A stretch of 64,000 nt of DNA from Hydrangea macrophylla (GCA_033977485.1 CM066988.1:73027169-73091168), one strand, 5' to 3'; shown: positions 9,542 to 22,011, counted from the first letter of the stretch. Translations and numbers: made by a program. The notes: generated by a model not told the origin, from the letters alone.

Positions 9542-11682
9542 ATGATGTCTATTGCAAGTGGGAGTTATTGTTGAATTTTGCTTACTTCTCTTCTCTCTTT
9601 TCTTGTAGTTTTTTGTGGGCTTGTGGATATTTTTGGACTATGTGCTTATGAATAGATATTTTGATCACTGTTCTGATTTTATTGTTTTATCATCCCAGTG
9701 GCCAGTTTTTATATTATAGATGGATATCATGTTCTTTCATGTCATATTTACTTTTTATTCATCTTGGCTGCTTGGAGTTTGTATGTTCTCCTTACAGATT
9801 GCTATGCTTGCGGTTATTGCTTTGCTTTATTAGGTGATATCTCTCTATTTATTTTGAAAATCAACTTTTGAAGACATCGCATTTTTTAGTTGGGGGTGGG
9901 ATATAGATAGATAATCACCTGCACATAGCACCTGCACATGTTTTTACTTAGCAATCTGGATAACTTTATTGCACACATCGTACAATCTCTATTAGAATTG
10001 AATTAAACTCACATAATTTAAAAATAAAAAAATTAATTGAATAAAATTTCTAAACTTTATTGGTAGAACAACTTTGAATATTCACTTCTATTTAGCTGTT
10101 ATCAAGCAATGATACATTCATATTATTTTCATCTTTTATGAATTAAGTTCACGTGTTTTTCTAGTTTCACTAGGATGATTGCATTTGTTGACCTTTTAAG
10201 TATCCAACATCTATATGCACATGTTAATAGCTATGTAGAAAACATACAACAGAGTTAATATGACTTTCATGCTCTAAGGAATGAGTAGTGGAAACTAGTT
10301 ACCCTTAGTGAGCTTTTGAATCCAATCTTCAATTCTGAGGGAAGTATAACATTATTCGAATTGTTTGTCTTACATAAGCATATTAAATTCTTTGAATAGT
10401 CTCTAATTCTTCATTCTGACTGTGTATTAGAGGAGAACGTTCAGGATTTACCAACTAAACTCAATGAACACTGAAGTACTAAAATTAAGGAGTTAAGAAA
10501 ATGATTTAAGCCATCGTTATCTGCTCTTTAACCTTTTCATCTACTTGTATCAACATTCCAGAATCGGCGTTGTTCTCAACCCCACACCTAGTAAATACTG
10601 CCAAGTCTATTATGAAAATCTAAATCCTTAATCTTATACTTTGACCTCAATGAACCCCATTGCACATCTAATGTGATTAAATTGTTGAAGTATGTGACAA
10701 GGAGGGAGTAAATGTGGGACGGACCGCATAAAAGAGAAAAGGAAAGAAGAAGGGGTCTACCTAAAAATATATATATATATATATATATGAGAATAGAGGA
10801 TGGTTGGAAGGAAGTGAAGAAAAAAATTACTAAACTCAATCACATGCTAAAAATGTGCAGTTTTGTACCCCTCTCATTTCTGTCCCACTATATAAAAAAA
10901 TCGAAAAGTCAAAGCCTTTATGATTTTTAACAACTTAGTTTGAATATGAACGTGTAATTTGAGTTATCCACGGTATTTTGCTCCTCTAGTAAGTAGCATC
11001 CTTTTCATGAGACTATACACTCCAAATATCTGTCTTCTGTGTAGTCGAGTATGAAAGCATTTAGTATCCAGAAATTCATTCTTATCAAAGCTTTCATACT
11101 ACGTGCGATCATTATTAAAGCCAGTTTCTGTGAGATGCTTATTTTTTTATTGTAAACCCATGTGAGAATTGAGTTGAAACAACAAGTTCTGAGAGAATAA
11201 TCGTCTAAACAACTCTAAATAAGGTCTGATGCATAGCTGTTAATTTCACACACGCACGGATACATGGATGTGATGCATATGTTATAGTTATCTTGGTGAC
11301 AAAAGGAGCATATGAATTTCTTTCATGGTTTGAATGAGGGTGATATGTTTTGTAGAGTTAAATTGATAGTTGTATGGGAGGGAATGTTTACAAGTTATTC
11401 TATACCTTTTTGAATTTAAAATTGAGAATTTTTTGGGTATATTCACTATAAACCCTCACGAGACAACACTCATCCACTAGGAGGAACCTAGGGGTTTAAT
11501 GGCTTGTTGCATTTGCTAAATGCAACCGCGATTCCTGCGAAAGTGAGTTAAGTAGTTTCTCTTTTTGTTTAGATTAGTTGCTTTAGTTTATCTTGATTTA
11601 GTTCAATAGTTGTAGTATTAGTCTAGTTTGCTTTTATTTTTGCTTTATTGCTAGGGACTAGCAATTCACTAGTTGGGGGTTG
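9542..11682 (+). other. A1 3' noncoding region
   Basis: 2.1 kb, AT-rich, without a credible gene. It has the same order of landmarks as A2 34996-36933: GTTGGGGGTGGG/GTTGGGGATAGG near 9894/35353, an alternating AT run at about 10768-10788, and a terminal ACTAGTTGGGGGTTG polypurine tract at about 11668-11682. Confidence 0.6.
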
Positions 11683-13316
11683 TGACAAGCGGGGGTATTT
11701 GTAAAATACAACCGCGCTAAAAGACGAAAATACACTGATTTAGTCTACAGTTCTTTTACATATCTGCAATTTGGATTACAATGCCAGCTTTTACATAATA
11801 TGATTAATCTATGATAAGTTGTATTATTTTAGCTATAATTTGTGCAGATCACTGCTTGCTGTTTGAAGAAATGAATAAGCAGGATAAAAGGGTTGTTGGA
11901 TTATAAGGAAGACAATTCAAACATGAAAAGCGAGTCTCGAGCGATCGAAGATCCCTCAAGCGATCGAGAGTTCGATCGATCGAAGATAGTTAAAGCGCTC
12001 TAAGATTCCAGAAGTTTGATAGATCGAGTGATGTTCGATCGACCGAACATGGCTTTTATCATAACTTACGTGCACGCAGCAAAGAGAAAGTGTTTAACCC
12101 TAGTTTTAGGTTTATGTATATATACTCGTTGTATTTACGTCCAAAACGACGCCTCTTTTGCTTTTCATCAATTTTGATATAGAGATAGAGAGTCTTGTTG
12201 GTTTTTTGTAGGTTAAACTTTAGATTATTGCTTGGTTGTTTGAAGATTTTAGCTATTAATACAAGTGTTTGCATTCCAGGTTATCATATTAGTTTTATTT
12301 ATATTCCGTCAGTAGTTTCAGTAGTTTAAAATCTGAATAGCTCATAGTTTTGCTTGTTGGTTTTCTTTTATCAATAGTTTTTGTAATTTTTATGTTCAAA
12401 TCACAACCAAACAAAGCTTTAATGGATTTATACGTTGAAAATGAATCTGTGATACTCTAGACCATGTCTGAGTAGTCCCCAGGTTGGGAGATCACGATGC
12501 AACAGTGATCTCCAGCCTCTTCCATGCAGCAGTATAAAACCTGCATTCGATTGGTCGAAGTATTTCGATCGATCAAGCAGACGCGTAGTCAAGCGATCAA
12601 AGACATTTCGATCACTCGAGAGATGATGAATTTCGATCGATCGAAATCGCGTCGATCGATCGAACTATCAGATTCTTGAGAAGTCTTTTTGCAGTAATCC
12701 AAGACTTTTTGCTTTTGAGATTTGCTATCAAACTGTCCGCAAATGCTCAGTTTGTCAAACCAGTTTCATTACTTTAAGCCTTAAGGCATTTTTCTTCAAT
12801 AGCCTTTGCAAACCATTTTGAATGTTAACACCATTCAGAATGCGAGACTTAACTATTGTTTTAAACCACCTTCATGTGTTGTGGAGACAAATGTGATGAC
12901 GTAGTCCTAGCTATGAACGGACTATTGATTCTTTATCTTTAGAAAATATGGAATACTGTAGATAGATACACTCCTTAGAGCTTAAATGTAACTGCATGGT
13001 AGATGGTATGATCGCTGCGGATTCGTGTGATCCCAACATTCCCTTTATATAAAGAAAACCACTTTTAAAATATTGCTTTCGTTAATTAGTTAATCATTAG
13101 TTTACTTTAATTGCTCTAGTAGTTATAGTCCGTAGAACTTCGTGTTCTACACCTTGTTTTAAATCTTGAATTTTCCTTTACCTTTAGAGTTTAATCTAAG
13201 TTTTTAGTTTAACATCTTCCCTGTGGGATCGACCTGGACTTCCAGTACTATATTACTTGCACGTCTACCTACACTTGGGTATAGCACACAAGCGCACACA
13301 AATTATTTCCGTATCA
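11683..13316 (+). repeat. A1 3' LTR
   Basis: 1634 bp, from TGACAAGCGG right after the polypurine tract to TTTCCGTATCA. It contains TCGATCGA-type palindromes at about 11937-12045 and 12546-12665, and an AT-rich TATA-like stretch near 12115-12125. It has no coding sequence. It preserves the uninterrupted version of the site where T2 inserted in the 5' LTR. Confidence 0.88.
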
Positions 13317-13321
13317 ATGTA

Positions 13322-15418
13322 GTCCCAACATGGTTATAAGGAACACCCAATTAGGTTCGATTAAGTGCAATTCAATCCCAATGCAAAGCAAGTCCTAATT
13401 GCAAATATTAACCTACATGGATAAATGTATATGAATACATGAATAAGAGTAAATTATGAAATATTCTTTGGTTTGGATCATTTAGCCTTTGGGTTTAGTT
13501 TAACTAATCATGATCAAAATGTGGTTTAAGCCCTAGGTCATAGAAAATTCATTTGAATCATTATTTACAAAGTTTATCAAATCCATCACAAAATTCTGAA
13601 AATTACAGAGAGCAGATTACAACTTCAAAAATAGACAATGCATGCTTTCCATGGTTTGATGTCAATGAATTTTGGACACAAGATGCCACTGTGAGTCTAG
13701 TTTCCAACCCAAGAAGAAAAATCAAAGATCAACGGTTCAATCTTTGGGATTAGACAAACACTAGACATTACTTAGAAATTTACAACTCTCTGTCCAGAGT
13801 TTTTGTATGATTTTTTAAAAATAATAAATAAATCCGAAAGACTCTAACCTTTTTAAGAGATCTTATTAACACGTTGAACTTCATAGAAAAAATATTTGAG
13901 GTCAAGAATGCTTGATTAAGGCTCTAATTTACTTATTTCAAAACGGTGTTACTGTTCTAAAATTCTGGACGGATTATAGTTGCTTCACAAAACCCATGAC
14001 CAAACCACACTAAACATGAAATCTCAATAAAACAAAAAATCGTAGTGGTAAAACTTTGTGTTATTGACATTCTCCAATTTGTCTTATTCAATTCCAACGG
14101 TCCATTATTTAACTAAAAATCTTTGATCAAAGGTGTTTTATGAATTCACTGCACCGTTGTTAAGTTTCATTTACGTTAAATCTATCTATCAAGCCATGGA
14201 GATTGGCTTAACCCAAATTATTTCTCCTCCCATTTGATGGTCATTGAAGACCAAAAAAACATATATTTATAGATTTCAATGGAGTATGGAAGAGCGTTAT
14301 GAAATCTCAAAGTAATGAACCTAAACCATGGAGATAGGTTTAGACCCATTCACCAAATATGTTAACATCGACCTTAATCCTCTTGTAAATCATAAGTTTA
14401 CAAGGAGATTAAAGGATTCCAAGTCGAAGGATTCAAATAGGACAATGAAGGTCTCATGAATCCTAAGAGGTAAATCATAATCAAAAAGAAAAAGGAAACC
14501 AAGGCTCAAGTAATATCCAAGTTAACTTCATGATTTATTTAACCTTAGACCTTAAGCCACTTTTGATCTAAACCAATGAAATGAAAGCTCAATCACAATA
14601 TTAGTGGTGTGTGACGAAATGAGGTGGGAAGGGAGCTTTCAAAAAAGTGTAAAAGATCCTAAAGGATTCTATGTATTGTGATTGAACTTGAATTAGAGAC
14701 TAATTAACTAGAGGTTACCTTTTAATTATCCTCAACTTTTAGATTTTTGAAGGTCTCTCAAAGGTGGTTCAAGCTCTTTTTCTTCTAACTCATGCAACGT
14801 CTTTCTTAAACTCCTCTAAAACTTTCTCCTAATTGTGTTTGAGAATTTTGAAGAGATTTAAGTCAAAGAGAATCAAGATAAGATTCAAGATTCAAGAAGA
14901 AGATTCAATATCAAGAAGATTCTCCTTTGTAATAGGATATTCATCCCCTATATATAGGCAAATTTTGGAGGGTTGATTCAGTATGAAAATCCTAATTCCA
15001 GACGTCCTTTTTGAAGGAACAAAATGTACTATATTAAAGTAGACTTCTGAAAATCGCAGCACTCATCGGAGATGGAAGCGGCACTCACTGATTGCCAGCA
15101 CGACATTCAGTGAATGCCGATGCGGCACTCAACTAATGCTGTGGCCAACTCTGCGAACTGTCGTCTTTTTTTATTATTGCAGTATTCAGAGATATTCACG
15201 GCACTCGGGGAATGCCACAGTGGTTCTCACTGACTACCGGTGGGGCAGTTGGTGAGTGCTGCAGTGGTATTGTGTGACTGCCGCAGAACCCCTCATGTGC
15301 CTTTTGAAGAGCTTGAATCACCTTCGGAAGCCTTAGGTTCGTCAAGACATTGTCATCATCAGACTTGGAGGTAACACTTCCCTTAATTTGAGGTTTGGTC
15401 AAAATTGGGGTGTCTACA
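13322..15418 (-). repeat. T1 5' LTR, 5' portion
   Basis: On the minus strand it starts TGTAGACACCCC at 15418 and runs left to the A1 insertion at 13321. The part 13978-15310 is shared with the T1 3' LTR. Near-palindromic CACTCACTGAATGCC-type repeats lie at about 15055-15280, upstream of a TATA-like TATATATA at 14949-14956. The minus-strand open frame 15196-15519 is a chimera of LTR and C2 sequence, not a gene. Confidence 0.82.
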
Positions 15419-16312
15419 CACTCATTGGTCTTAAATCCACTAGAAATCATAGCTTTGTCAAATTTCTCATGCCATTGTTTAAGAGCTTGCTTCAAGCCAT
15501 ACAATGATTTGACAAGCATACTTTTTTCTCTTACCCTGGAGCAGAAAACCCTTCGGGTTGTTCCATATAGATTTCTTCATTCAAATCTCCATTAAGAAAT
15601 GCAGTCTTAACATTCATTTGATATATTTTGAGATTTCGTAGAGTTGTGATTCCAATAATCATTCGAATGGATATTATTCTTGTAACAGGAGAATACATAT
15701 CAAAGTAGTCTAGACCCTCCTTTTGTCTATACCCTTTAATGACAAGCCTTGCCTTTACTTGTCAATAGTACCATCCGTTTTCATATTCCTTTTGAAAATC
15801 CATTTATACCCCAAAGGCTTACATCCAGGAGGCAGATCAACTAGTTCCTAAGTATGGTTTTGTAAGATGGAATTAATTTCACTCTTGATTGCTTCTTCCC
15901 ATAATGGACCCTCTGGTGATCTTATAGCTTCATCATAGCTTTGAGGCTCGCTTTCTAATAGATAGGCTAGAAACTCTGGACCATAGGATTTTGATGTTCT
16001 AACCCTTTTCCCTTGTCTAGTCTCAACATCAACATTCTCTTCTTGGATTTTATTATTTTCTCCAACAGTCTCAAATGTGCATTTTTTAGAACTATATTCC
16101 TCTTTACAAGGAAATACATTCTCAAAGAACGACGCATTTCTTGATTCCATGATCATGTTCTTGTATATATCTGGGTTTTCAAATTTGGGTACAAGAAATC
16201 GATGCGCACTGCTATTATGTGCATAGCCAATAAATAAACAATCAATAGTTTTTTGACCTATCCTCTCTTTCTTAGGAGTGGGTACAAGAACCTTTGCAAG
16301 ACACCCCCACAT
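15419..16312 (-). pseudogene. C2 integrase C-terminus and first part of reverse transcriptase
   Basis: From 16312 leftwards the frame reads MWGCLAKV and CLFIGY, the typical copia integrase C-terminal block. Then comes an acidic spacer and the YDEAIRSPEGPLWEEAI start of the reverse transcriptase, up to a stop at 15848. Further left, in shifting frames, are LPPGCKPLGYKWIFKRN (about 15835-15785), a KG(Y/I) block, DVKTAFLNG-like remnants (about 15615-15590) and YGLKQA (about 15500). All are diagnostic of copia reverse transcriptase, with several stops and frameshifts between. The YVDD box is missing because T1 cuts the gene at 15419. Confidence 0.85.
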
Positions 16313-16388
16313 TCGTAAGAATTTATAGGAAGGTTTTTTACCATTCCGCTATTCAGACAGCGTTTGATCAACTTTTTTTCAAGGTACC

Positions 16389-17197
16389 TTATTTAAAAGG
16401 CACAGTGGTTTGGTGAATAATTCTGTGTTGTGCACAATACTCACCATATGGTGCTACATATTCACCACCCCTATCACTTCTTAACACCTTAATCTCTTTG
16501 CTTAGGTGATTTTTAACCTCTGTCTTGTATAGAATGAACTTATCCAAAGCTTCATTCTTACTTTTTAGCAAATACACATAACAATATTTAGTGCAATTAT
16601 CAACAAAAGTAATAAAATACTTATTACCACCTCTTGATTGAACCATTTTTAAATCACATACATCAGTGTGGATTAATTCCAATAGTTCAGCGCTTCTTTC
16701 GATTGGTTGAAATGAAGTCTTTGTTAACTTTGCTTCAACACAAGTTTCACATTTATAACTTGTATCAATATGAAAGTTGGGTATGTGGTCTGATTTCATT
16801 AATCTTTGCAAAGAATTAAAATTAACATGTCCTAGTCTACCATGCCACAAATTGGAAGACTCAAGTAAATAAGCAGAAGATGTACTCATTTTATTGATAT
16901 TATTATTCGGTACAATGGTCATTACAGTAAGCTTAAATAGCCCATCACTCATGTACCCCTTCCCCCCATACATCCAAGCTTTAGTCAGCACCACCTTGTT
17001 TGACTCAAAAACTATTCAAAAACCATGCTTGCTCAGAAGAGAACCAGGCACTAGGTTCTTGTGAATTTCAGGCACATATAGGACATTGTTCAAAGTTAGC
17101 ACTTTCCCTGAAGTCATCTTTAGAATTATCTATCCTTGGCCATCCACATCAAAGAGGCTGAGTTGCTCATGAACATCTTCTCACCATTATTCATTGG
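16389..17197 (-). pseudogene. C2 integrase core with GAG-pre-integrase domain
   Basis: The minus strand between 17197 and 16995 keeps the [17 protein letters not shown] block that follows copia protease, with stops. From 16994 the frame is open for 201 codons. It has WHGRLGHVNF and CETCVEAKL (the His/Cys zinc-binding module, about 16845-16735), HTDVCDL (first catalytic Asp, about 16675) and LRSDRGGEY (second Asp, about 16480). The Glu region is lost after a stop at 16389. Integrase would join element cDNA to the chromosome; this copy cannot, because the core is split from its C-terminal part by frame disruption. Confidence 0.88.
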
Positions 17198-18275
17198 CTA
17201 GAAGGAAGTGGACATCGCTTTGTCAGAGCATATGTGGCGAGTGGCACTAGTGTCTATCCACCATTCCTTTGGGTTTGAACCCACCAAGTTCACTTCAGAG
17301 ACCATATCGGACAGATTGATTTCTGAAACATCCCTTGAGATATAGTCTAATTCTACCATGTTAGCCTCTTGATCTTTCTTGACTTTATTTTTTGACAGAT
17401 GACACTCAGAAGTACGATGTCCAGTTTTGCCATAGTTGTAGCACTTTCCTTGAAACTGAAATTTATGCTTCTTGGAGATACCACCTTTTGGCACCATTTT
17501 GTACCCTTTTCCAGAAAAGGATTTCTTCTCCACGCTTGAACTTTGACCATGCTCAACCACATTAGCCTTGGTGACAATATTATTTCCCACTTTTCTGTCA
17601 GCCCCTTTTTTATCTTCCTCAATTCGAGTCTAACAGTTAGATCTTCAATTTTCATCTCACTTCTCTTGTGTTTTAGGTAGTTCTTGAAATCCTTCCAAGC
17701 AGGGGGCAATTTTACAATAATTGAGCAACCTGAAAGGTTTCATTCAAGGTCATCCCTTCAGTATGGATTTCATGCAAGATCACTTGTAGCTCCTGAACTT
17801 AACTGATCAGTCTTTGAGTCCACCATTTTATAGTTGAGGAATCTTCCCACTGCAAATTTCTTTGCCCCGACATCCTCAGTTTTGTACTTTCTGTCTAAGG
17901 ACTCCCACAGTTCCTTAGCAGTGGTCTTAACACTATACACATTATAGAGTGTATCATATAAGCCATTCAGCATGTAGTTTTAGCATAGAAAGTCCGAGTG
18001 CTTCCAAGCATCAATGGCTAGCACAACTTCTCAATCTTGTTCGTTCTCATTAGGAATTCCTTCAAGAACCTCGCGAGGTTCAAGGTGGTAAGATAAAATA
18101 GCATCTTTTGCTGCCATCTTTTGAAATCCACACCATTAATTTTTTTGGATTTCTCCCCGTGGTTCACAGGAACCGTTTGGATTGAGGTTACCTTCACAGG
18201 GATCGAACCAATCACCACGGTGTTAGAGCCAGTAGCACTGTCGGTCGCAATAGGGTTCACAGTCTCATTTTCCAT
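17198..18275 (-). pseudogene. C2 gag and protease
   Basis: Gag begins at the ATG at 18275 (MENETVNP...). The capsid-like region is recognisable by FKRWQQKMLFYLTTL and, in another frame, [12 protein letters not shown] and [12 protein letters not shown] (17970-17880). The nucleocapsid has one zinc knuckle at about 17450-17410 of the CX2CX4HX4C kind, but the second Cys is Tyr (CYNYGKTGH). Protease follows as WWIDTSATRHIC (about 17270-17235), where the DSGA active-site motif reads DTSA. At least three frame breaks separate the pieces. Gag would package element RNA and protease would mature the polyprotein; neither can work as it stands. Confidence 0.87.
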
Positions 18276-19489
18276 TTATGAAAATATGATCAAAGTAAAA
18301 ATTAAATCTAAGATAAGAAAAGGATTGGATCATTTCCTTATAATTACTTTCATAATTGAAACTGAAAATAAATTCTGTTTAGTAAATTTTTTTTCCTTTT
18401 TGAAACCCAACTACTTCTGTTTAACAGTTAATTTTTTTTTTATTATTAAAACCAAATCTGTTTTAAGATTGATAGAAAACTGTATAGATATTCAACAAAC
18501 TGTTTGAATATAATTTGTATAAAATAGAAACAGTACAGATTTTAATATGATAATACAAATTGAAATTGGCAATAGAAATTAAAAAGTACATTAACAAAAA
18601 GAAAGCAAAAATCTGGAAAAATTATCAAACCGAGGCATGTGATATATTCACAGTTTCCTTAAAACAGATTTGCCGCCTCACCAGAAGTACTTGAGGATAT
18701 CTCCGGCGTCTGTCTTCCAGTATATAGCGGTAACAAACAGTCGACAAGCACGGTGTTCGACTGCTTTGGTGAACCAACTATATCTGTTACTCTCTCTTTG
18801 GAAAATTAAGGAACTGGAAGGAGGAACTGGAGAAGAATCTAGAAAAGGTGTATCTAGATCGAGGGAGTGATAGGGGATTTATAGGATGAACATAGCCTTT
18901 TCAATTTCTTTAACTACAAACTGTTCAATCTCTACAATAGTTTAGAAATCCCAAAGGTTTCTGCAATGCAAAACATGCGCAGAAATTCCAAGGGTCACTC
19001 AATACAGAAATTGAAAAAACTAAAACTTTAGGGGTCCAAAAAGAAATACTGTGTATGGGTCATACCCACACCAGCACCCAAACCCGACTCGGCATGGCAG
19101 GCCAGACGGACGGCAGTGGCGTACGTGCGCGTGTGTGTGGAGTAAACCCAAAGGGGCCTTAGGTTCTCCCCCTTACACAAAACTGGGTACCCCTTGGGGC
19201 CCAAACCTAAAACATGAAGTAGCCTTATAAATACACTAAAGACTTCTTCTAGTTTTCCTATGTGGGATAAGGCAAGTTGTGAACCTTTTCCATTTCAACA
19301 ACTCCTTGTAAGGGGCAACCTTTGAGCATTAATTTCTTATTCACCCATCAATAGTTTTGGACATGTGAGTATCCAAACTTCATCTCCTCATGGAGGAGAA
19401 CACAAATCCACAAGGACCCCACTCAAATTCTAAGTGGGTCCCACTTTTATTAGGCCTTAAACATGGCCAAAACACATATTTATCCAACA
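18276..19489 (-). repeat. C2 5' LTR and leader
   Basis: On the minus strand the LTR starts TGTTGGATAAATATG at 19489. A TATA box (TATTTATAA) lies at 19233-19225. The LTR probably ends near 18600-18660, but I could not place it exactly because I see no clear tRNA-Met-type primer site. The region 18276-18600 is AT-rich leader before gag. No gene is visible. Confidence 0.6.
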
Positions 19490-20216
19490 ACTCTTACTCC
19501 ATTTACGAATTTATACATCAATTTAAAAAACTAAAAAGATCTATAATAAGAAATCCATTCACAATAAAAATATAGTTGAAACACTATTAACATGATTAGA
19601 GTGTTACAAAATATAGCAAAGTAGCAAACCATAGCTTGATTATACACAATCAATAGTAGGAGCAAAGCAGATTTCCAACGGCCAACGGGGTAAATTACTT
19701 ATAGTACTAAGGGTAGTTTAGTAACTTTGCAACATAATTGGGTTGGAGTAGGTGTTTGGGAGTCTTTCCAAACCCACTCCTACTCCTACTCCTACGCCTA
19801 CTCCTACAGGAGCTTTGTTTCTTCATACCAACTCTACTCCTTTACGATTTTGTTGGACTATAACTCCTTACCATTAGGAGCGGAGTGAAGCGGATTACTA
19901 ATGGGGCGGTAGAAATTTCCATCCCATATGCTAGTACAGGTGTGAGTTCTTAGAAAAAGAAAAAGAAAAAGAAAAAGATAAAGAAAAGGCCATTCAAAAT
20001 CTAAATTCATAATGCATTAAATTAGTACGAAATTGGCAACCTTTTTTTTTTTCATATAACGTTCTAAGAACCTCAAATCCGAATTCTAGTGCTTAGTATA
20101 AATTCATGATTTCTAGTTTGTTAATTGGCTGTGGTAAAGATACTTTCTTCTAAAATTACAATAAGAAATTTATGTTCTCACTTCAAAACTGAACTAATGT
20201 ACTTCATGCATGGTAC
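19490..20216. other. Spacer between the two retrotransposon nests, with a CTACTC-type repeat
   Basis: 727 bp with no recognisable gene. At 19776-19811 there is a run of CTCCTAC/CTACTC repeats, flanked by GGAGTAGGTGTTTGGGA (about 19745-19761) and a partial inverted match TTTCCAAACCCACTCC (about 19765-19780). So a small MITE may be present, but no clean ends were found. A short AAAAAG repeat lies at about 19954-19986. Confidence 0.4.
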
Positions 20217-20438
20217 TATAAGAAATAATATTGGAATAATTGTGTTCACACCCATTTTAGGAACAGTGTCTCTCTGTCAGTCATTGACTCATTAATTGTA
20301 AACCTCTTGAATCTAGGAGCTTGATTTAAGTAATTGTCAAGATGTACATGTCATGTAATCTATATAAATTGTATTCTACATCAAAGGACAAAAGGGGTAA
20401 AAATATACAGTTCTTCCAACTAGTCCCTGGACCTTTTA
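20217..20438 (+). repeat. C3 5' LTR
   Basis: It begins TATAAGAAATAATATTGG and ends CTTTTA directly before the primer site. It is about 90% or more like 57023-57236 by eye. A TATA-like TATATAAATT is at 20361-20370. The LTR ends are TA...TA rather than TG...CA if these borders are right. Confidence 0.85.
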
Positions 20439-20451
20439 TGGTATTAGAGCC
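20439..20451 (+). other. C3 primer-binding site (tRNA-Met type)
   Basis: TGGTATTAGAGCC immediately follows the LTR. It differs at one base from the TGGTATCAGAGC site complementary to initiator tRNA-Met that most plant copia elements use. Confidence 0.85.
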
Positions 20452-20544
20452 CACCTTGTCTTGAACAAGACAAAACAAATCTAACCTAAGCCCTTTCCTT
20501 CTAATCATTCACCCAAACCAAAAACTCTCCAATATCCTATCTCT

Positions 20545-21480
20545 ATGGTGAATGAGAACTCCACACCTGGAAATCCCACTACATTTACACCAAATCCCAA
20601 CATCATTCCATCTCAAACCAGTACCTTGATATCCATTAATCCTGTATTGCAAATACCCTTAAAACTCAGCAAACTTAATTACACGTCCTAGAGAGCTCAG
20701 ATTATCAACCTGCTATACGGCTATGATCTTATGGGCTTCATCGACGAAACAAGTCAGTGCCCTCCTGAAACAATCAAAGCCAAGGATGAACTCATTACCC
20801 GAACTGAAGCTTTGGAAGAGACAAGATCGCCTTCTACTCCATTCCATCACTTCCTCTGTTTCAGACCAGGTTGTGCCTTTAATTAATCTCTTCCACAACA
20901 TCGGCAGCTAAAGCATGGTCTAAACTTGAGAAAACATACCCCAATAAATCCATGTACTAGGACGCTCGACTGGAGAGGGACCCTAGCAAAAACAACAAAG
21001 GAAAGAAAGACAATTGAAGAATACATGTAGAACATCAAGGTAATCATTAATGACTTAGCACTTAGTGGCTTTCCTTTGAGTGAAGATGAAATTATCATCA
21101 GTGTTCTTAGTGAACTTGGAGATGAATACAAAGAAATCAACACTGCAAGAAGGGCCCAAGATGCACCCATTTTATTCGAAGAGCTTTATGATAAGTTCTC
21201 TTATCATGAGAGGTGTTTGAATCAAGAAGAGGCCAAGAAGGAGAAAGTAGTTATTCTGCCCAATACAACCAGAAATCCATTAATAGTTACAAAAATAGAT
21301 GAGGTTGCAGTGGCGGCAATATAAACTATAAGGGCCCAGGTTCGAATCAAAGAAATAAGGGACAATACCAAGGTCACAAAAATTTTGGCAATGGCAGATT
21401 CAATCAGTCAAAGAGAAACCAACAAGGTGGCTTCAACACCAACTAGTCCCCCCTACAGCAATCAGCCAAAATTATTTGTC
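20545..21480 (+). pseudogene. C3 gag
   Basis: The first ATG after the primer site is at 20545 (MVNENSTPGNP...). The capsid part reads KLSKLNYTS-stop-RAQIINLLYGYDLMGFID, with TAG at 20688-20690 in place of the family Trp. After frameshifts the C-terminal half is open at 21076-21324 (FPLSEDEIIISVLSELGDEY, then FEELYDKFSYHERCL). The zinc knuckle at about 21475-21520 has lost two cysteines to Tyr (CQLYDKIGHSAKVY). Gag would form the particle that packages element RNA. This copy is broken in at least three places. Confidence 0.8.
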
Positions 21481-21973
21481 AACTTTATGACAAGATCGGG
21501 CATAGTGCCAAAGTGTACAGGTCCCGGCCACTGCCCCATTATGAGCCGCAAGCTAACTTTATGACTAGTGGATCCTCTGGAAATACTGGCAGCTGTGTAA
21601 TGGACTCTGGTGCCTCCCATCACATTACATCCGACCTGCAGAACCTCTCCATGCACTCAGAATATGGTGGCAACAATGATATAATCATCGATAATGGTAA
21701 TGGAATCCCTATCTCTCATATTGGCTCATCTACAATTACTTCACCTACCAAAACATTTTACCTTAACAATGTTTTGTGCTCACCTTCAATCAAGAAAAAT
21801 TTTCTATCAGTATCTCAATTTTGACAACAAAATAACACCTCCATTGAATTTTTTCCTCGTTTCTTTGTTGTCAAGGATCTGAACACGGGGGCATCGTTCG
21901 TTTAAGGCTAGAATAATCGAAACATCTATGAGTGGCGAACAACAAGTACCACCACATCACCCATTGCCCGCGG
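21481..21973 (+). pseudogene. C3 protease and GAG-pre-integrase
   Basis: From 21513 an open frame of 103 codons contains CVMDSGASHHIT, an intact copia aspartic-protease site (about 21591-21626), then YLNNVLCSPSIKKNFLSVSQF. After the TGA at 21822 the frame continues as FFPRFFVVKDLNTG. It ends with YEWRTTSTTTSPIAR at about 21930-21971, where the solo LTR S1 interrupts. The reading resumes at 42460 with HALVSTKI, the usual continuation. Protease would cleave Gag-Pol. Confidence 0.85.
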
Positions 21974-22011
21974 TATAATGCCAGTAAAATTTCCAAGTAC
22001 AATAAGATGAG

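Larger units (their letters stand above)
4927..13316 (+). mobile_element. A1: Athila-like Ty3 element with most of the interior deleted
   Basis: Two LTRs of the same family lie at 4927-8983 (interrupted by T2) and 11683-13316, both in plus orientation. Between them are only the C-terminal tail of a post-pol ORF and a 2.1-kb 3' noncoding region that closes with the TTGGGGGTTG polypurine tract. The primer site, gag, pol and most of the post-pol ORF are gone. Flanking target copies are GTGTA (4922-4926) and ATGTA (13317-13321), one mismatch. A2 (22012-38544) has the same post-pol tail, the same noncoding layout and the same polypurine tract, which supports the Athila-like call. Confidence 0.78.
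2459..15418 (-). mobile_element. T1: Tat-like Ty3 element, minus strand, internally deleted, left end outside window
   Basis: Two copies of the same 1.3-1.4 kb sequence lie in the same orientation at 2459-3820 and 13978-15310. They are the two LTRs. On the minus strand the 5' LTR starts TGTAGACACCCC at 15418, runs to 13322, is interrupted by A1, resumes at 4926 and ends at 4120. A primer site of the TGGCGACTCTG type follows at once. Only about 300 bp of leader remains before the 3' LTR, so gag and pol are deleted. The 3' LTR lacks its first bases, is interrupted by C1, and continues left of the window. T1 itself lies in the C2 reverse transcriptase, with its right edge at 15418/15419. Confidence 0.8.
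15419..19489 (-). mobile_element. C2: Ty1/copia element, minus strand, cut by T1
   Basis: Reading right to left: 5' LTR (from 19489), leader, gag, protease, integrase, and reverse transcriptase up to 15419, where T1 interrupts. The rest of pol and the 3' LTR should lie beyond the left end of T1, outside the window. The order protease-integrase-reverse transcriptase defines Ty1/copia. Many stops and frameshifts indicate an old insertion, as expected for the host of all the other elements in this nest. Confidence 0.88.

Noticed and set aside
13978..15310. Independent host segmental duplication of 2459-3820
   Set aside because: Position beside a primer site, TATA-like box, a TGTAGACACC start and insertion in a copia pol show these are two LTRs of one element.
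15196..15519. 107-codon minus-strand ORF starting MLVKSLYGLKQ
   Set aside because: It is a chimera: the first part is C2 reverse transcriptase, the rest is T1 LTR.
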